Assembly: GCA_950295325.1 (NCBI GenBank)
Contig: OX485807.1
Span: forward strand, 28,923,666-28,987,665
Source of the DNA: Polytrichum commune
Lineage: Eukaryota > Streptophyta > Polytrichopsida > Polytrichales > Polytrichaceae
DNA: 64,000 nucleotides
Direction: 5' to 3'
Shown piece after piece: positions 1 through 13,986 of the stretch. The notes beneath the pieces were generated by a model, which saw only the letters and a list, made by a program, of their open reading frames with translations, did not search any database and was not told the origin of the DNA. The translations under genes and the position numbers were made by a program. Each line of letters begins with the position of its first letter. Within the stretch, counting starts at the first letter, position 1.

Positions 1-11
1 TGCACGCACGA

Positions 12-423
12 ACACACACCACGGGTAGATCACTCCATTGTCAAGTTGAACACCACGTGCAACCAAAAAAAATCTTCTTTTGGTAAGTTGCACCACCAAA
101 ATGGGTCAAAATTTTATCAATTTTTTTTCATGAGTAGATATACACAGTACCTATGACATAGTCAAAAGTGGTAACTAAATTTGATGATTTGTTTTTTCAT
201 AAAACATACCATTTCTAACTATAATGACACATAATTGAACTAAAAATTTACTAAAAATATAAATATGACTAAAAATATAACAAAGATACTATCAATGGTT
301 ATGTATATGTAGAAAAAATATCATAAATTTTAAAATTATATATGGCATGTAATATAGGGGTAGCAAACTTTGTTTGCACGTGGTGTCAACTTGACAATGA
401 AGTGACCTCCCCGTGACACACAC
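12..423. mobile_element. hAT-like MITE, copy A, with 8-bp target duplication
   Basis: The element spans 20-415. Its ends are about 42-bp inverted repeats beginning CACGGGTAGATCACT on the left and CACGGGGAGGTCACT on the right (reverse complement), with about three mismatches and one indel. ACACACAC flanks both sides (12-19 and 416-423), giving an 8-bp duplication, the size typical of hAT elements, although this sequence is low complexity. The interior is AT-rich and has no coding potential, so it is non-autonomous. A second copy with related ends lies at 11736-12254. Confidence 0.75.
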
Positions 424-3327
424 AAGTTGTCTACATTAAAAGTGGCATGATCATAATGGGTAGAGGCAAGCTTGGATTTGGACACTTGTAGCATGCTTTA
501 GTGGATTAGACCCCTTTCACCAAGGCCACAATATTTCCTTCCCATCCAAAACCACAAAATCCATCCCTTTAAATACTTTTTTATAAGAAAAAACCTACAC
601 CTGTAGGTTTGTGGTTAATTCATTCAAATTTCGGCTCACTAGACTTATTCGGAGTCTTCGAAGCTCACTCCAATGTTAAACAATCTAAAGGAAATAACCT
701 CTAACATACATGCTAATTGATGGCATTTTTTTCAGTTGATGAATGATAGGTATCCTCGTTTGCTTCTTTTTATAGACTATATTGCATGTACATTGATATG
801 TGTAATTAGGTAGCCTTAGCGAATAGGTTGCCTCTTTACCCATGCAACTTACCTCGGGTCAAAATCAAATCAAAAATATTTTCTGTTTTGTTTGTTCATC
901 CGTATAGCAATTGTGCATTTTGGTGTTGTGGTAACAAATATTCATAATACACTCTAAACTCCGTATCAACCTCCTTGATGTCACTCCTTCTCTCATATCC
1001 CAAGCCCCTAGGGAATGGATGTTATCAATTTAAATCTCGCTCCTTGTTGTCATATTTCCTTCTCATATATCAAAAGGTTTTGACATTTATGTGAATCATT
1101 ACAAAATTCAAACCACGTGCTTGCACGCATCACGTTGTCATCATCATAACTAATGTCACTATTGCAATGTCGACTTTGTGTCCTTCCACAATGTCACATG
1201 CTACACTAATTTGTTTTCGATCAGCATCCATGTTAACACTACAAAACTCCTTAATATCACGTGCACTTTGGTTGCCACAAGCGTGATATTACGAAGCTTA
1301 GAGTGTAGTGTGGGATGTGGATAATTTGGCATGGGGCAACCTAATTGCACAAATGAGTGTAGTCATCGCACACCTCTATACAAATATATTATTCAAATAT
1401 CTATGGGATATTGTTAAGGGCAGTCCACTATTGGAACAAGGGATCCATGCCTACCTCGTAGAGCCCCAAGATATTGCATGCCAATGATGATACGGAGTCA
1501 AATAAACATTGGGCACCTTTACCAAGGTGCAACTCCAAACCTCCCTATGTATTATCACAAGTGTTTGATGGCCATTTGGATAGAGAAGAAAGGGATTTAT
1601 TGCATATGAGCATACCTTTCATCCATCCAACATATAAACTTGACCCTCTATAAGTATTTGGCAAATTCATCTCCAATGACTTGGACTAGATTAATTTGGA
1701 GTCTTTAAAGTGGATTTTAACAACGCATAGGACCCCCCCCCCTCAGTTTCTTTCATGCCTTGTTGATGTTCAATCACACCGGGTAACAACACACCACTCA
1801 AATACACTTGTTAATTTAAGACGTAACCAAATTAAACTTGCTTACTTTATCATGGAGATCGTTTTCAATTTGGATGGACGAGTGGTGCATTCATAATCAA
1901 CAATTCCCATGAGTTGTGTGACAAAGGGGAAGATGAAAACACAATGTAACCCATTATATAAGGTATCATATTTAGATACATAGAAACTTAAAATAAAATA
2001 AGAATCCCAATCTAATAAAGTGAAACTTCATATAAAATTATTAACCACAAACATATTGGGGACATGTTTTTACCCCCCCCCCCCCCTATTACACTAGAAC
2101 TCTTAAAGGGCCAAGAATTTATGCCATTCAAGTAATTGAAAATGAAAACACTAGGAACCCCTTATAGCTCGGACATTTATTTTCTTAGCAAATTCAAGTG
2201 TGGATAACATATGAGACCTTGAATAAATCCAATGAGATTAAGTTGGGATGAGTCAACCATGACCCCATAACAAATTCCACGATATGGGACATCTAAGGCA
2301 CAAGAGTAAGAGGTATGGATGTAACAACATAACAACTAGTTAGCACAAAACAGATGAAACCATGACCTTGGAAATCTAAGCCCCACCTAAGCTCTCTCAT
2401 TGGTCAACTTCACCTAAGTAGGAAGTCTAAGTTTACACTAAATCTCTAAAGGTTCATGGACAATGAGTAAATTGAAGATGAATATATGTGGAAACCTCTT
2501 ATAGCTTGGATCTCTGTTTTCATAACAAATTTGACCTTGGATTTTAACATCAAAGATTCTAGAATAATCCATTGAAATGAAGAACCACGAATCAACCATA
2601 ATCATGTGTGGGGTGTTTTTTCACTGGACCCTTTATTTGAGTGACATGAATCCTAAGTTGTTCTTAAGTGCCATGTACGTTTGTCATATAGACTGGGTAA
2701 TATGTATGGAACATAGTAAGTGCACATTTTGCAAGTTTCACATCCCTCACCAAGAACATATGACAAATACATGTACTTCATCATAAATCACCTATCCTAC
2801 TAACCAAGACATAAGACGCCTATGCATAACCACGTAACACACATGTTTGCCTCAACACGGATGAATGTCATCTTATTCATTGCACCACATTCATCCAAAC
2901 TACAATGTTTTAGTATGTGACGCATCATTACATCAATAGGTACTCCAACCCTTTTGAAGAGCATGCGTTGCGGATGGGGGTTTGGGACACTGCAAATACT
3001 AAAAATAAAATGGAATGGCCAATGGTAGGAGGTAGAAGAATGGATTTGAGGCTCCTAGGCTAAGTAAAACATGTCGGAGAATATACTCAAATGTTGAATT
3101 TGACTACACCATTTATGGTATTTAGTGTCAAATGTGTAATAATGTCATTTACCCTACTTTGAGGCGTATGATAGGTTGCACCAATGATTAACAACTTCAT
3201 CATGGTTGTCACCTTATGACACATGGCGTTCAAGTGTGCTTGCTAATATCTTGGCATGAGTATGTTCAAGAGTGTTATGAGGTGCATGCTTGTGTTACAA
3301 AATGGTCTACAAGTTGACCAAAGTGTA
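424..3327. other. Gene-poor AT-rich stretch
   Basis: I see no convincing gene here. Open frames are short and have no recognisable motifs. There are homopolymer C tracts near 1733-1742 and 2073-2086. Nothing else can be supported. Confidence 0.5.
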
Positions 3328-3567
3328 CACAAATCAGTGATCGGGGAGATTTTTGTGCATAATCGGTTGAGATCCTAGTGTTTGCAAGTCCAACTGGTTA
3401 CACGTTGACATCCTCTGGTTTTCCTTTATTAAGTTGGGGTATATTCTATAAATTCCTCTAAAATGATCGGTAATTCTCCAGCAATCTCCAACTTCAACCG
3501 GTTATTTCTCAAACTCAACCGGTTCATTTTTAACCAACTGTCAGTTCTCCCTGATCATTGACACAAA
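3328..3567. mobile_element. Short dispersed MITE-like element, copy 1
   Basis: A 228-bp element at 3334-3561 has 16-bp inverted ends, TCAGTGATCGGGGAGA against TCAATGATCAGGGAGA, and is flanked by CACAAA on both sides (3328-3333 and 3562-3567). A diverged copy of the same internal sequence (shared AACCGGTT-like and TCCTCTAAAATGAT blocks) lies at about 57462-57680 in the same orientation. There is no coding capacity. The superfamily is uncertain. Confidence 0.65.
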
Positions 3568-3924
3568 TGACGCTTGCCATTAGTATGCTCAAGAGTATCT
3601 TCCTTTTTGCATATTAAAATGTAAACACATGACACTTGCCATTAGTGTGCTCAAAAATATCTTCCCCTCGCATACCAAATGCAAAGATTATCATCTAAAG
3701 TATCCCAATGTGCTACTCTAAATGTCATTATGTAGATATTTTGCCACTTAAAAAAGTTATATTTGTTGACAAATGAAATCATATTGGCAATTAGCAAGGG
3801 TGACACTTTGAGACCTCTAGACATATAGTTTAGGCCCTTCGCTAATAGTGCACATGCCACTAAATACCATACGTGCTTAATGCTAATCTCTATCTATCTA
3901 TCTATCTATTTATTTATTTTGACA

Positions 3925-5161
3925 GACGATATCTTGTCCCCTACGAGCCTTTCGGGGGAGGTAGATACAAGCAGGAACCCCACAAAGAAACCATGATTTT
4001 TCAGACTCGATTGAAAACTATTGCTCGACTTCAAAAAAAACCATTGCCCTTGCATTCTTGAAGGCCACTTGTCCACAAATCCCATATTGAGTGCACTTCA
4101 CCTTCAAGGTCCAAAATTCAATAATCAATATATATGTTCACTTTCATTGAGTAAAACAACAATTGAATGGGATTTCATTTTCGAAGTGAAATCGTTAATA
4201 AAGGATGTAATTAACTTGGAAGTAAAAATATTACAAAATCCTCATAAGCACTCAGGCAATATTTTTGTGACTTACCATTGAAAGGGTCTTTGTCATTCTA
4301 AAGTGGAACTAAAATTAGTGTTTTTTTAATATGGTTTTTTTAGAATATTTTAATCAATACCTTCTACTTTCAACAAAGTATTCATACAAATTCAAAAAAA
4401 TATAATTAAGTCTAAATAATCATAATTAATTATAATTAAGCCCAATTAAATCAGAAATTAATCTAATATAAATAAATAAGCCTGATTAATTATAGAATGC
4501 ACTTCATCGTGAATTAATTCAGATATGAGGAATGATGTGCTTAATTAGGCTGAATGCACTTACTTGCACTTAATCAGGCTTAATTAGTTTGAATGTGTAT
4601 GAGTACTTGTAGAAACCTAGGCCCTGCACTCAATTACCTTCTAATACAGTTATTTAGAATTGATTACAGTTAATCATACTTAATTAGTTTGAACGTGTAT
4701 GAATACTTTGTGAAAGTATAAGGCATTAACTAAAATATCATAAAATAAACATACTAATTTTAGTCCCGTTTTAGAATGACAAAGACCCTTTCAATGGTAA
4801 GTCACAAAAAGTATAACCTCAATGCTAATGAGGATTTTGTAATATTTTTACTTTCAAGTTAATTACATGCTTTATTGACGACTTCACTTTGAAAATGAAA
4901 TCCCATTCAATTGTTGTTTTACTCAATGGAAGTGAAATTAAAAATTATGTATATATATGATTTTGGGCCTTGATGAAGTGCACTCTATATGGGATTTGTG
5001 AAGAAGTGGCCTTCAAGAATGCAAGGGCAATGATTTTTTTGAAGTCGGGCGGGGTGGGCAAAAGTTTTTGGTTAGGTAAGAAAATCATGATTTCTTTGTG
5101 GGGCAGCTGCCCCTTCCTGTATCTACCTCCCCCGGAAGGCTCGTTGGGGGAGGATATCGTC
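3925..5161. mobile_element. Foldback element: long imperfect palindrome of 1.24 kb
   Basis: The outer arms are inverted copies of each other: GACGATATC at 3925 pairs with GATATCGTC ending at 5161, and both arms carry the block (C)GGGGGAGGTAGATACA. The arms run at least from 3925 to about 4320 and from about 4748 to 5161. Weaker pairing continues inward to about 4400 and 4690, so almost the whole element can fold. The short frames inside are arm sequence, not genes. Ends and length suit a foldback or long-TIR (MULE-like) element. I could not define a clear target duplication. Confidence 0.7.
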
Positions 5162-8100
5162 CGCCATATATTTCTTGTGGTTTCTATAGTTGACTTTACC
5201 TCATGCTCATCATCATAAATACAACCTTGAGTGTTTTTTTGTTGTGATAGCTCCACTAATTATTGTACCTAGTAGGGCATTAAAATTGGTGCATCATGTC
5301 CAATAAAGTAGTTTGTATGACTTGTCATGTAGTGCCAAGTGTCATGTGACACCAGTGATTGCAAGACAATTGGAGTGGGTTGATAATGGACCACACTAAC
5401 AATTTGTAACTCAATGTTATTAGTTGCATATATTTCATGATTCCTTGATGATTTCATTACCTCGTACATGTTTTTACATTTTCCTTAGTATACATAGTCA
5501 TAATCTTGAATATGACTAGACTTTCAAAGCACACAATATAGAAGGGCATGGGAACACCTAATGAACACATAAGGCACAAAGGAAGGGAGAGAGATGAGGA
5601 AAGCATCATAAGAAGAGGAATAATGGAGGGATAGAGGGTGCGAAGGTTGGCAATACTTATAACCACCCACTTAAAAACACCAATCCTTGTGGCTACTCCC
5701 CTGCACATGCTATTTACTAGATGCAAACGCCTTGGCTGCCTAAGACCAAAATATATTATGTATCCTAGGAGCACCACCCATAGCCAAACCACCCTTCACA
5801 TCCAACCAACCTCAAAGTACAATATATAAACTTACTTGTTGCGGTGACAAATTCCCCACGATTGTCATAACTTGAGAATTGGATAAATATGTCATCCTCC
5901 AACCACAGTGAAGTATTGTAACTACCCATTACTTGGTTTTTTTAGAAATATGAACACCGATTATCCCATTTAGTAAGGCAGGGCTAATAGTGTGTGTGGG
6001 AAATTAGTGAAGGTAATTGTACGTTTCTTCACTCTATGGAATTAGTGCCACCAAAAAATCTAGGGTTTCGGGAGCCCAAAGTGTCAAAATACCGGAAACT
6101 CTCAATGCAAGTTCTTTTCAATTTCTTAGTGTTAGGAGATGCCTTTGAAACGAGTGGTGCCAATTGAGGAGACGAAGAAGAAGAAGAAGAAGAAGAAGCC
6201 TCTTTGAGCTAACCATAACAAAACATGTACTCTACAAACACCTTAGAGCACACATTCAATTTCTTGAAATGTATGATAAATGAGCATGTATTCATGAATT
6301 TAGTATCACTCAGTACAAATTCTAGCTCTACCTAATTTTGAGACTTGACAGATTGGGAATTAATACCACACACACTAATTTGGTTGATCAATGTAGTCAT
6401 CATCTTTGTCATGATACAATATCACTCCTATTAAAAACCATTTCTCAAGATATTTATGCGATCTTTTAAAGGGGGGGTCCACTATTGGAGGTAAACGTAA
6501 TAGTGAAATAGGTATCTTGATACGATACAATTGAACAAACATGTACCTACTCCATGGGTGGATCATTAAAGGTGTTGAAAGCCTCTGAATGTATCCTCAC
6601 CAATCCTTTAAAGTTCTAACTTAAAGCTTCACAAAAACCAAGGACTCCATGTGATTCATTAGCAACTTCACCTAGCCTAGCATCGATTGAGTGTTGTTAC
6701 CAATACTCAAAAGCCCAAGGCCTTGTGAGGACCTTTCAAATTACGAGACTCAAAATCATCAACATGTAACAACAATCTTGGTCACTCGTATAATTGAAAC
6801 CCCTATCAAAAAACTTGTCTTTCCTTACTAGACTCTTGCATGCACATATAAATAATAGAATTCAAGTGAGAAAGTGAATCACATTCTAGTTCATACGAAT
6901 AGGTGTTTCTTATGAACCAAAAACGTTAAAATCATTTAAAGTCATACTATAACCTACAAGCAATGTACAAAGTGCATGAAGGTATTCTATCAAAATATTT
7001 TTTACAATTTCATTTTTATAAATTCTAATTCTTATAAGAAGCAAAGTTTGGACACAACAACCTTGTTCAAGGAATTTAAATCTTTGTTGCATTTGGCTAG
7101 TCGAAAACGTTCATTGGTTGCACTTCAATTTTGAGCATGTTTGGGATTGAAGAGGATAGCTTCCTTTTCCCACTAGGAGTTTAAATATGCAACTTGTTGC
7201 CACACCGAAAATTGGATGAAAATGATGCATTTGCATACACATCCACCTTTTCAAATTTCTCATTTGGACATAAAAATTCCATGTGGGGCATTAGGCGTTA
7301 AAGAATGAGGGAATATTGTGCATCCCAAGATGTGTTACATGAGCATTTTTCCAAGGGTCTTATGAGAAATTGTTACAAAAACAAAAGTTGTGAGGCGTCG
7401 TCCAAAGATCACATTCGTATGTTTAATTGAAAAAGAAATCAATCTTCTCATATAGAATTTAGAAGTAATCACATCGAATGTTCATCACACAAACAAATAT
7501 GTGTAGAGAGAGAGAGAGAGTTTTTTAAGAAACTTGATATGATGACTAAAGTTATGATAATCATAAAATGATAGGAAGTCACAAACATTCAAATGAAGTG
7601 GTCAAATTGTCAATATGTCTCATGAGATGTGAACACTCCATGAGGCAAAAAGGGTCAATGAAATTTTGTGATCAAGCTTTTGGAAGTGAAAGACCACTTT
7701 AACAACTAAGCATGATTTATTTATTTTACAAGTCCATACCTTTTGCTTAAAGCAAGATCCATTTGAAGTTGAGAGTCCCAATTTGGAACATTTAGGCCTC
7801 ATAGTCTTTTACCAATTTTTTTTTTGGGATAATCAACAAATTTTACACCTAAATCTGTAAAGCTTTGTCCAATCTTGTTTCTTCAAAAAGCAAAGTGTGT
7901 TAAATAGAGTCCATTGCTAAGTTCAAATTGAAGGTTTGGAGTTTTCATAGTTTCACCACAAGGGCTCATGACTAAGTGGATTTGCCCTTAGGGATACTTA
8001 GAGTTGGTTTACACCATGCACCATGGAAGATGGTCTTTTTTCATGGTCCAACTTACTGGTCCAACTTCTGCCAACACATTCAAAGGTACCAAATGAAGTT

Positions 8101-11100
8101 ATATATGAAAATTAGACAATTGACTTGAGTGGTATGTCCAATGAAATGATGGAAGGCAAGATGGAATTTAACACAAAGCCAAGTCCATTGATTGTGTTTT
8201 ATTCCAAAAAGGCATAACATGAAAACCAATCCACACAAATCAAGTCATAATGTTTAAGACTAACCATGATTGTATTCAATCTCAACATTTTTGTTCATTA
8301 TCCTTTTTTACCTCGTAATCTATATATGCCAACGAACCAACCAACGAGATCTTCAGGAAGAGACTGATGTCAAGGTAGCCGCCACAACCTTAGCCATATT
8401 CTCTGTATGTGGAGGAAACACCATCAAGTTTCAAGGTGATGAAGCATTTTCTATCATGCTTATGACCACACCAAAATCATAGTGGGATACAATAAAAAAA
8501 AACAATAATGAACACATAACATTGAAAAACACCTAACTCAAGAAATGCAATGACATACTCATTTATTGATGCATGATCACTTATCTACCTTCCGTATAGG
8601 TTCATCATCAACTGCAATATTTGTAATATGAGGCACACTTCCACATGTGACAATAGGATTAACATCGCACATAGGAGCCATGCTAGCCTAGAAAATGGCA
8701 TAATCCTTGTCAATGGCTACAAGGTGGCGTCCACTACACTCACAAGCATGAATAATAGGCCTTGAAAACCACAATGAACAACATTCATTGGCAAGGTTTG
8801 TAAAGACAAAACAAGTGACGAAATCGATATGAAAGATAAAAATATGTTGCAATCACCTATGGATGCATACACATCAAACACCATTGCTCCGAGTTTTGTT
8901 AGAGCCCTTATGAAGACTTGCATGGATGAAGAGTCTTTCTCTCATCCTCCTCTCCAAGGGACCCCTTTGTTCATCGGTTTGAGTATCAACCTTGACTAGA
9001 CTAAATAAAAGGTTGGTGGCCTCAATATCCACTTCGGGCATACCTACGGTCTTATGAAAAACAAAAGGTGAAAAAATCCTCGACTTGTGAATGAAAAACT
9101 AAAATGCAGAGATGTAGAGTATGAAAACATATCAAAGAAATCAAATTTAAAGATAAATATAATTGAAACAAAACAAAAAATCAATTAACACATCAACTAT
9201 AATAGATTAAATTCAAACACGTCAAGAGCATATTGTATGAGTTCTATCAACACCCAAACACAATGCCAAGTTGTTGATGCCCCACCAATCCTTTGCAATT
9301 GCAAAATCAAAAGTTTCGGCATATGCCATCACATCCATCCTAACTTCTTTTACTTTAGGAAAACAAACGAGCATGCAAATATCCTCACATGAATATGCAC
9401 CAACAAACTCAAAAAAAACTTCGATGTGGGAGGTTATGTGCAAATTCCATTCCAAAAAAAGTGGGAAGGGGTGAAACATGCGGAATTGGGAGCTCTTTTG
9501 GGAAATTTGCAATCACAAGGTCAAACTTGCAACCACCAAAGGATACATGCAAAGTGGAGTGAACGCCACATAAATGGAATGTATACAATACTTACAAATG
9601 AAATGTTCAAATAAATTCAACTAAATTAGAATGTCTTTTTAAAGAACTCCAAAATGTCGACCATGATTGGATGCTCAACGACCCCAATGTCCAAGATTGT
9701 TGCGATCAATGTATTTCTCCCCACTATTAATATTTGTTGAGAGCTTGTTGTTGAAGAGGAACCCACTCGATTTCCTCCACCATGCCTTTGTGCTACCTAT
9801 TGTGAATGGACAGTAACTCCAGTAGAGGTTGTTGTATACCGGTGTTGGCAGGGTAGGTGTTGCAATGATATCCTTTGCCCTGGATGAAATGGTTGAATTG
9901 TGCTCCACCTCCAATTCTTGAGTAGTGGCTACCAATTTTGAACTTCTTTTGTGCTTAGTACCTTTTCCTACTTGAGCAAGTTTGATTTGAATGCCATCTA
10001 TCATGTCTTTGGGTAGATCATGACGATGTGTGGGACCCCAATTTGATCTCTCCAATTTCTCTTCCGGTGGGGAAAATGTAAGAGAACAATACATAAACCA
10101 TGGGAATTTCCTTAAAATCATGGGTTCCCATATCCTCAACTAGGATGAAGTAAATATGCAAAGCCCCCTTTCTTGCACCCACAACGACAAAAATTACAGA
10201 AGAGAAGAAGCCAATATGACATTCAAAGTCGCAAGTTGTTTGTGAACATATCTACAAAATAAAATACCAATTTTTTGGACAAATAAGAAAGTTTTGTTTA
10301 AATACATATTGAAGATAAAGAAATACATAGAAACATGTATTTTAATTGATACATGTATATAGCTCTTTGTGTGGCAATTTTACAACTAGGGAAATCCACA
10401 AGTTCAAAAGATTTGGTGAATGGCATTTTCCATGCGAACATGGGTTGAACGCTTTTGACCATAGTTGAATCCTCCACTACTCAACATAATTAGTAGGAAG
10501 AAGGACACCGCTACACTACCGGAGATTGTCCAATTGACTTTTGAAGCCATCAAACTCATTAACAACAATCTCCTCCAACTGACAACCCAAGTAACAAAAG
10601 TAGTTGGTATTTCTCATAGAAACAATACAAAACGTGTTAGTGGGCAAGACACATGAGGAGGATATAGTATTTATGAAAGCCCAAAAAGATGCCCTCACAA
10701 GCCAATTGCCTAGTTCATATTCCTTGACTTCTCCCAATGGAATCGGAGAGATTTCCTTGCCATTGGGCTTGAATTCCACCATCGTAATCATTGCAATTTG
10801 TGTTTTACTTTCACATGAGGAGTTGAAATCATTTGCAACTTCTCAAGTGTTATGTCTCGCTTGGCAGGATGGCAAAAATGCTTATTGATTTGCGCAAGAT
10901 ACATCCAAATGTTAGAGCTCCCAATGACATAGATTAGGTGTGAGGAAGAAAAGAGGTCCAATACAAAACTTGGTAAATCAAATCTCTTGACATTGATGGT
11001 ATACCTCTTTCAAAAACTCATGGCCATTTGCATGCGCATGATCAACTTTAGCAATGATTTTTTCAAGATTGGTTTTTCTAATTATCTTGATTGTTTTCTT

Positions 11101-11727
11101 TGCAGCCGTCTGCATGACATCCCACATACCTATCGCCGATCTTGACTCCAAAAGAATTTTTATCCTCTTATATTCTAGATGCTTCTTTTATTGCAACCAC
11201 AATTTCTCACTGCAAAACATAAGGCGGAGGAGTCAAACAAAATATACCACCACACAAATGCAAACAACATATCATCTAGTACAAACCATGAGGATATATT
11301 TTGATGTCAAACTCACCTTGCACAAGAATTGAGTGAAGACATCCAACGTCAAAGGATACCACACACCCTTGTTGCATCTATTCATACACAAAGTGTATTG
11401 CTCAAGGATTAAAAGGTTCCAAAACTTATCAAGCTTCATAGAGCCAAAACTCTTCACTCAATGTAACTTATGAATAAGGTTTGCTTTTATGTGGTCACTC
11501 TTCGTAAACACGTGCAACACATTAAATAATATTTGGTTAATTAAACACAAACCAATGTACATTGATTTTATTACAGAAATGAACAAAATCAAATAACAAC
11601 CAATATAATAATGTTTGGAGGCACATGTTCACGTCATGCATCGCATCTAGCAAAACACCAACAAAATCACCCAGATGGAGGAATATGGAATCAACCATAT
11701 AATGCCATTTGGGGTCATTCTAGTGGA
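5162..11727. other. Gene-poor stretch with microsatellites
   Basis: No gene can be named. A GAA run lies at about 6174-6198 and a GA run at about 7505-7520. Minus-strand frames between about 8.7 and 10.8 kb reach 154 codons (10139-9675) but show no motif I recognise. They may be remnants of a decayed element. Confidence 0.4.
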
Positions 11728-12262
11728 GATGGTCACATGGGTAGATCACTTAGTGCATTTTAAAAACAACGTGCGGCATAATATAGAGAGGATTAAAATC
11801 ATTTGAAATAAAAATTATAAAGAAATTCCAAATAATGAAGGGGCCATTAAATGTAGACAATCCCATTATAAGTAAGTTAGATGGACATAAAACATGGGCC
11901 ATTATTTTTTTGTAAAATTAATATAGGGGCTGAAGATAAGGATCCTAGAAGGTATGTTTAGTATGGTATGTAAATATGTTTAAGACTCACGGGGATGGAT
12001 GATAATTGGGATTTCCGTCTGTCCAAAAATGGATGAAAAGGGAACGCGCCGTCGTTAAAAGGAATATAGAGTACAAAAAATTACAATGACTTGGACAATA
12101 TACGTAATGGAAGGGTGCAAACAAATGGGCCATTTTTGAAATTTAAGTAATTATAAGGAGGTTTTAATTCAGCCCTTGAAGGTAAATAGCCCCAAAACAA
12201 AAAACCACCAGCCGCACGTGGTGCACAAAAATGCCTTAGAGTGATCTACCTGTGGATGGTCA
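11728..12262. mobile_element. hAT-like MITE, copy B, with 8-bp target duplication
   Basis: The element spans 11736-12254 (519 bp). Its left end reads CATGGGTAGATCACT and the reverse complement of its right end CACAGGTAGATCACT. Similarity continues for about 43 bp, including ACGTGCGGC. It is flanked by GATGGTCA at 11728-11735 and 12255-12262, a perfect 8-bp duplication. The shared terminal core GGTAGATCACT and the ACGTGC block place it in one family with copy A at 20-415. It has no coding potential. Confidence 0.8.
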
Positions 12263-13954
12263 ATATGATGCCTCCAAGCAATAACTCTATGGTTGCCTCC
12301 TACACCCAAAACATTTTACCTTGGAGCACACTAAACTTGTCATTTGCCCTCAAATACAACTCAAATGAGTCATTGACAACTCGCAATTGCTTATCCCACA
12401 AATCATACTCACATTGTGTAACCTCTTTCACTTTACCTTTTGTCATCTGTGATGGCAGGTGATAAAACTCTATCACCTTCATGGTATCTGTTGACGAACT
12501 AATTCTTGAGCAATTGAACATCCACCTCCAAAACGGATCTCACTAATGAAAGTGGCAATAAGCGACACAAAGGCATACACAAACGAGACCTAAAAATTGG
12601 TTTCATGCACAAACTTCTTATTGATGAATTAGAATTAGTATTTTGAATACTAGGCATGTAGGTTACACTATCCTCAACATCTTCCAATTGCATGGTAGAA
12701 CACTAGTTGGATTATTGTAACCATCATTTTGAAACAACATGTAAATGCAAACATAAGTCAAACCCTTGTGTATAAAATTCACCAATGGCAACCTAGTATG
12801 GTCCACACACTCCCCATTGAAGTGGACTAAAGAAAATTAAAGCATAAACCGAGTGCCAAAAAACCAAAACAAAAAATGATTTTTTTTAAAACACTCAAAA
12901 CCTAGAGGGTGTTTTTCCAAATTATATATATGTTTTTGTTGGCACACTTGGGAGCTTTATGTGGATGGTAAGGGGCCTTTAATGGTCACCTGAAGACCTA
13001 AGAAGGGCCATAGTCAAGCCTATAGTGGCATGTGTGGGAGTAGGGAAGGGGGGCATTAATAGGATCACCTAGTGGTCACATGCACATGATCACCCAAACA
13101 TGGCACATGTGAGAGCAAACCAAAAGGCCTTCAAGAGGATGGCCACATGCAACCCTTTGCAATAATTTGACCACATGCCATAAATATGTTGGATATTGAA
13201 GTGGACTTACAAGAATTAAAGTTCAAATTGATTGAAAAATATAAACATTGAAGAATCATGAACAAAACTCTCTCGGAACATAGAGGATGTTTTTTGTGAT
13301 TCTTTGTACTTTAAAAAGAAATAGTCAATTGGGGTTTTAATTTGTGTCTTACAAATGTTCCAGTTGGAGGTTTGGGGAGGGTTAAGGAAGGCAAGAGTTG
13401 AGAGTGGTAAGGGTTGAGAAAGGATAAGGTTTGAAGATGTACTTGTGTGGGAGGTGTACTTAGTTTTTTGCCAAGATTTATATAAACCAAAACCTAGGGT
13501 ATAGACTATGAAGGAAAAATTTACTAATATCTGTTATAGGCATTCGTCACATTATAGGTCATCAATTAGACAACATGGTTGCTATTTCACTCTAAAACAT
13601 TAATTAATCATCTTTGACTTTCCTTTCTCTCAAGGTTCCCGTCTCAATGTCCCTCTCTCAATTTCTCACTCAATATTGTCTATTTTTTGTAGGTTAGAGG
13701 TTTTCATCTCGCCATGACATTGTAGAACAATCTTTTTGAGAACAATGGTCTTTGAATAGCACATTTGTCTTGGTAATCATTGGCCAATGCATCTTCTATC
13801 CATCACAAGTTCCTTTCTTAATTGTCATTGTTGAATCCGGTGCAAGACAATTTATTGATTTGTTAACTTCAAGATTTAATCCTTACTCACAACTTATGCA
13901 ATTAAGAACTAACACCAAATTCAAGCTATAGTCTTGGTTGTCCTCCAAGACAGT

Positions 13955-13986
<32 letters not shown>

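Noticed and set aside
8717-8923. A methyltransferase-like frame (minus strand)
   Set aside because: Only a short stretch resembling a binding loop; no second motif, and too short.
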